Source: Acidobacteriaceae bacterium (lineage in GTDB: Bacteria; Acidobacteriota; Terriglobia; Terriglobales; SbA1). Taken from it: a DNA stretch of 7,932 nucleotides. The stretch covers positions 1 through 7,932 of the forward strand of contig JAFAGX010000069.1 of the NCBI GenBank assembly GCA_019237515.1, in the 5' to 3' direction. Positions within the stretch are counted from its first letter, which is position 1. Each line of letters starts with the position of its first letter. Shown one piece after another: positions 6,930 through 7,932 of this stretch. Both the position numbers and the translations under genes were made by a program. Under the pieces are notes generated by a model. It saw only the letters and a program-made list of their open reading frames with translations. It was not told the DNA's origin and ran no database searches.

Positions 6930-7292
6930 TCATTTCTTCTTGGACCCGGACTTTTCCTTCTCATACTCAGCTTCCACAAACTCCTTCAAGTTCATCAGGC
7001 TTGTGCGCCAGAAGTTTCGATACTGCTCCAGCCAGGAATCGACGGCTTTGAGCGGCTCGGGGTTAAGGCTATAGAGGCGCAAACGTCCTTCGCGTCTTTG
7101 CTCGACCAAATGTGCCTTACGCAGCAAACGCAAATGCTTCGAAATTGCCGGCCGCGAGACCGGGAAGGCCTGGGCGATTTTCCCAGCCGGCTGACTTCCC
7201 TGGCGCAACAAGTCCAGCACAGCCCGGCGCGTGGGATCCGCCAGGGCTCCAAAGGTCGCTTCTGGCGAATATGTAACCGAACGGTGACGCAT
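6930..7292 (-). CDS. ArsR-family (SdpR-like) winged-helix transcriptional repressor
   Basis: 120 residues. ALADPTRRAVLDLL (16-29) is the hallmark first helix. PVSRPAISKHLRLLRKAHLV (44-63) is the helix-turn-helix with its recognition helix, and RREGRLRLYSL (66-76) is the wing. Residues 77-110 form the C-terminal dimerisation helix, with a lysine-rich tail. The protein contains no cysteine at all and lacks the ELCVCDL metal site of classical ArsR/SmtB sensors. It is therefore probably a non-metal repressor of the SdpR-like autorepressor type often found beside AHSA1 genes (family knowledge). The ATG at 7292 lies about 2 nt after the predicted transcription start, so no ribosome site is possible, and no downstream start fits the family N-terminus. 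It is first in a four-gene cluster and likely represses it by binding the dyad over its own start. Confidence 0.92.
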   Translation of the reverse strand: MRHRSVTYSPEATFGALADPTRRAVLDLLRQGSQPAGKIAQAFPVSRPAISKHLRLLRKAHLVEQRREGRLRLYSLNPEPLKAVDSWLEQYRNFWRTSLMNLKEFVEAEYEKEKSGSKKK

Positions 7293-7316
7293 GATGCGTA
7301 ACTATACGGTTACATA
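7270..7316. promoter_or_regulatory. 47-bp dyad operator over the repressor start codon
   Basis: Centred on 7293, 19 of 23 opposing base pairs are complementary. The outer arms TATGTAACCG (7270-7279) and CGGTTACATA (7307-7316) are perfect 10-bp repeats. The core ACGCAT-G-ATGCGT (7287-7299) is a perfect 6-1-6 palindrome. Within it, GTTAC/GTAAC motifs make two half-operators of about 16 bp on either side of the centre, one covering the -10 box and one covering repressor codons 3-8. This is what a site for two ArsR dimers would look like. Binding here would block both RNA polymerase and the start codon region. That the adjacent repressor binds it is inference. Confidence 0.75.
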
Positions 7317-7329
7317 AACGCCGTGTCAA
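7301..7329 (-). promoter_or_regulatory. sigma-70 type promoter of the arsR-AHSA1 cluster
   Basis: On the minus strand the -35 box TTGACA (7324-7329) is perfect consensus. It is followed by exactly 17 bp and TATAGT (7301-7306), which matches five of six -10 bases. The predicted start point is near 7294, about 2 nt before the repressor ATG, so the message is probably leaderless. The operator dyad overlaps the -10 box and most of the spacer. Confidence 0.8.
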
Positions 7330-7431
7330 GAGGAATAAACGCCTTATGTGCTGAGACGTGAAATTTAGCGACCTTGCGGGCGAACACGAGGTTCGTGCGG
7401 CGGCAATGAATTGGGACTTAAGGAAACATGC

Positions 7432-7445
7432 GAGCAAGCTTGCTC
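7432..7445 (-). terminator. possible weak terminator hairpin after pdxT
   Basis: GAGCAAGCTTGCTC is a perfect 14-bp palindrome 25 bp after the pdxT stop. On the minus strand it is followed by GCATGTTTCCTT, which is only moderately T-rich. It could end the pdxT transcript before the arsR promoter at 7329. The rest of the 177-bp gap (7293-7469) holds only the promoter and operator described separately. Weak evidence. Confidence 0.25.
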
Positions 7446-7469
7446 AGCAAGAACACGCAGCTTTAGGAG

Positions 7470-7932
7470 CTACCTGGCCCCATCGACTAAATTCAGAAAC
7501 GCCCGGTGGACTTGAGTATCTGAAGAAAGTTCGGGATGAAATGTGGCCGCCATGACTTTTCCCTGACGAACGGCGACGGGATCTTCGCCTTCTGTTGCAA
7601 GAACTTCAACTGTGGGTCCAACCTGCTCGATTTTCGGAGCGCGGATAAAGACCATCTCGGCCGGCTGGCCGCCAAACATACCTTCGCGAATCGAGCTGTC
7701 AATCTGGCGCCCATAGGCATTGCGGCGGATGCGAATATCGAGCACGCCTAGGCCTTCTTGCGTGGGATTCTCGACTTCTTTGGCGAGAAGAATTGCGCCG
7801 GCACAGGTGCCGAATGTCGGCTTCACGCGAACGAATTGTTTCAGCTTCTCGAAGCCTGCCTCCCCGAGCAGCTTCAGAAAAGTGCTGGACTCGCCCCCGG
7901 GGATGACCAGGCCGTCGATTTCGTCGAGCTGC
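7470..7932 (-). CDS. pdxT: pyridoxal 5'-phosphate synthase glutaminase subunit (5' end outside window)
   Basis: The last 153 residues are visible; the N-terminal 35 or so lie beyond the window. PdxT hydrolyses glutamine and passes ammonia to PdxS, which builds the vitamin B6 coenzyme from ribose 5-phosphate and glyceraldehyde 3-phosphate. Seen here are the oxyanion-loop motif LVIPGGESSTFLKLL, the nucleophile elbow FGTCAGAILLA (Cys at visible residue 43, about Cys79 in the full protein), the family motif RNAYGRQIDS, and the catalytic His-x-Glu in ATFHPELSSD (visible residues 132 and 134). The Cys-to-His distance of 89 residues fits the family. The frame is open to the right edge and ends in TAG. 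A partner pdxS would be expected upstream, outside the window. No defects are seen in the visible part. Confidence 0.95.
   Translation of the reverse strand, partial: QLDEIDGLVIPGGESSTFLKLLGEAGFEKLKQFVRVKPTFGTCAGAILLAKEVENPTQEGLGVLDIRIRRNAYGRQIDSSIREGMFGGQPAEMVFIRAPKIEQVGPTVEVLATEGEDPVAVRQGKVMAATFHPELSSDTQVHRAFLNLVDGAR

Noticed and set aside
6419..7051. Long plus-strand open frame opposite the secreted-protein and repressor genes.
   Set aside because: It is antisense to two well-supported genes. The translation is rich in His, Ser and Arg, with no domain-like pattern.
7358..7555. Plus-strand 65-codon open frame between arsR and pdxT.
   Set aside because: It overlaps the confident pdxT coding region on the opposite strand, starts with GTG without a ribosome site, and has no recognisable features.

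Overview
The window is a compact stretch of bacterial chromosome of moderate-to-high GC. It carries eight protein-coding genes, six on the minus strand and two short ones on the plus strand. I see no mobile element, CRISPR array, rRNA or intact tRNA. A GlnE-type adenylyltransferase, several secreted small beta-rich proteins, an ArsR-AHSA1 cluster and a PdxT glutaminase together suggest a Gram-negative-type soil bacterium. Acidobacteriota (Terriglobia-like) is my best guess, made by inference from gene style and not from a marker gene.

Left part (1-3504): a small membrane-anchored protein with bactofilin-like beta-helix repeats (83-592, +) converges on glnE (559-3504, -). Their 3' ends overlap by 34 bp. 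GlnE is the bifunctional enzyme that adds AMP to, and removes it from, glutamine synthetase. Both nucleotidyltransferase halves keep their paired aspartates.

Middle part (3505-4741): a secreted, probably beta-barrel protein of unknown function (3588-4166, -) lies just upstream of glnE on the same strand. A 230-bp divergent intergenic region separates it from a small helical protein of unknown function (4397-4717, +). That gene converges on the next cluster across a short hairpin.

Right part (4742-7316): a minus-strand operon-like cluster reads arsR-type repressor (6930-7292), secreted lipocalin-like protein (6413-6907), two-domain AHSA1/SRPBCC protein (5351-6346), one-domain AHSA1/SRPBCC protein (4742-5272). 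Gaps are 22, 66 and 78 bp. Upstream of the repressor is a near-consensus sigma-70 promoter (TTGACA, 17 bp, TATAGT). Its predicted start point falls about 2 nt before the ATG, so the repressor mRNA is probably leaderless. A 47-bp dyad (19 of 23 positions paired, outer 10-bp arms perfect) is centred on the first codons and covers the -10 box. It looks like an autoregulatory operator. This cassette is the most interesting part of the window: a cysteine-free, probably non-metal ArsR repressor controlling three hydrophobic-ligand-type domains plus one exported protein.

Right edge (7470-7932): the 3' three quarters of pdxT, the glutaminase subunit of pyridoxal 5'-phosphate synthase. Its N-terminal part runs out of the window.
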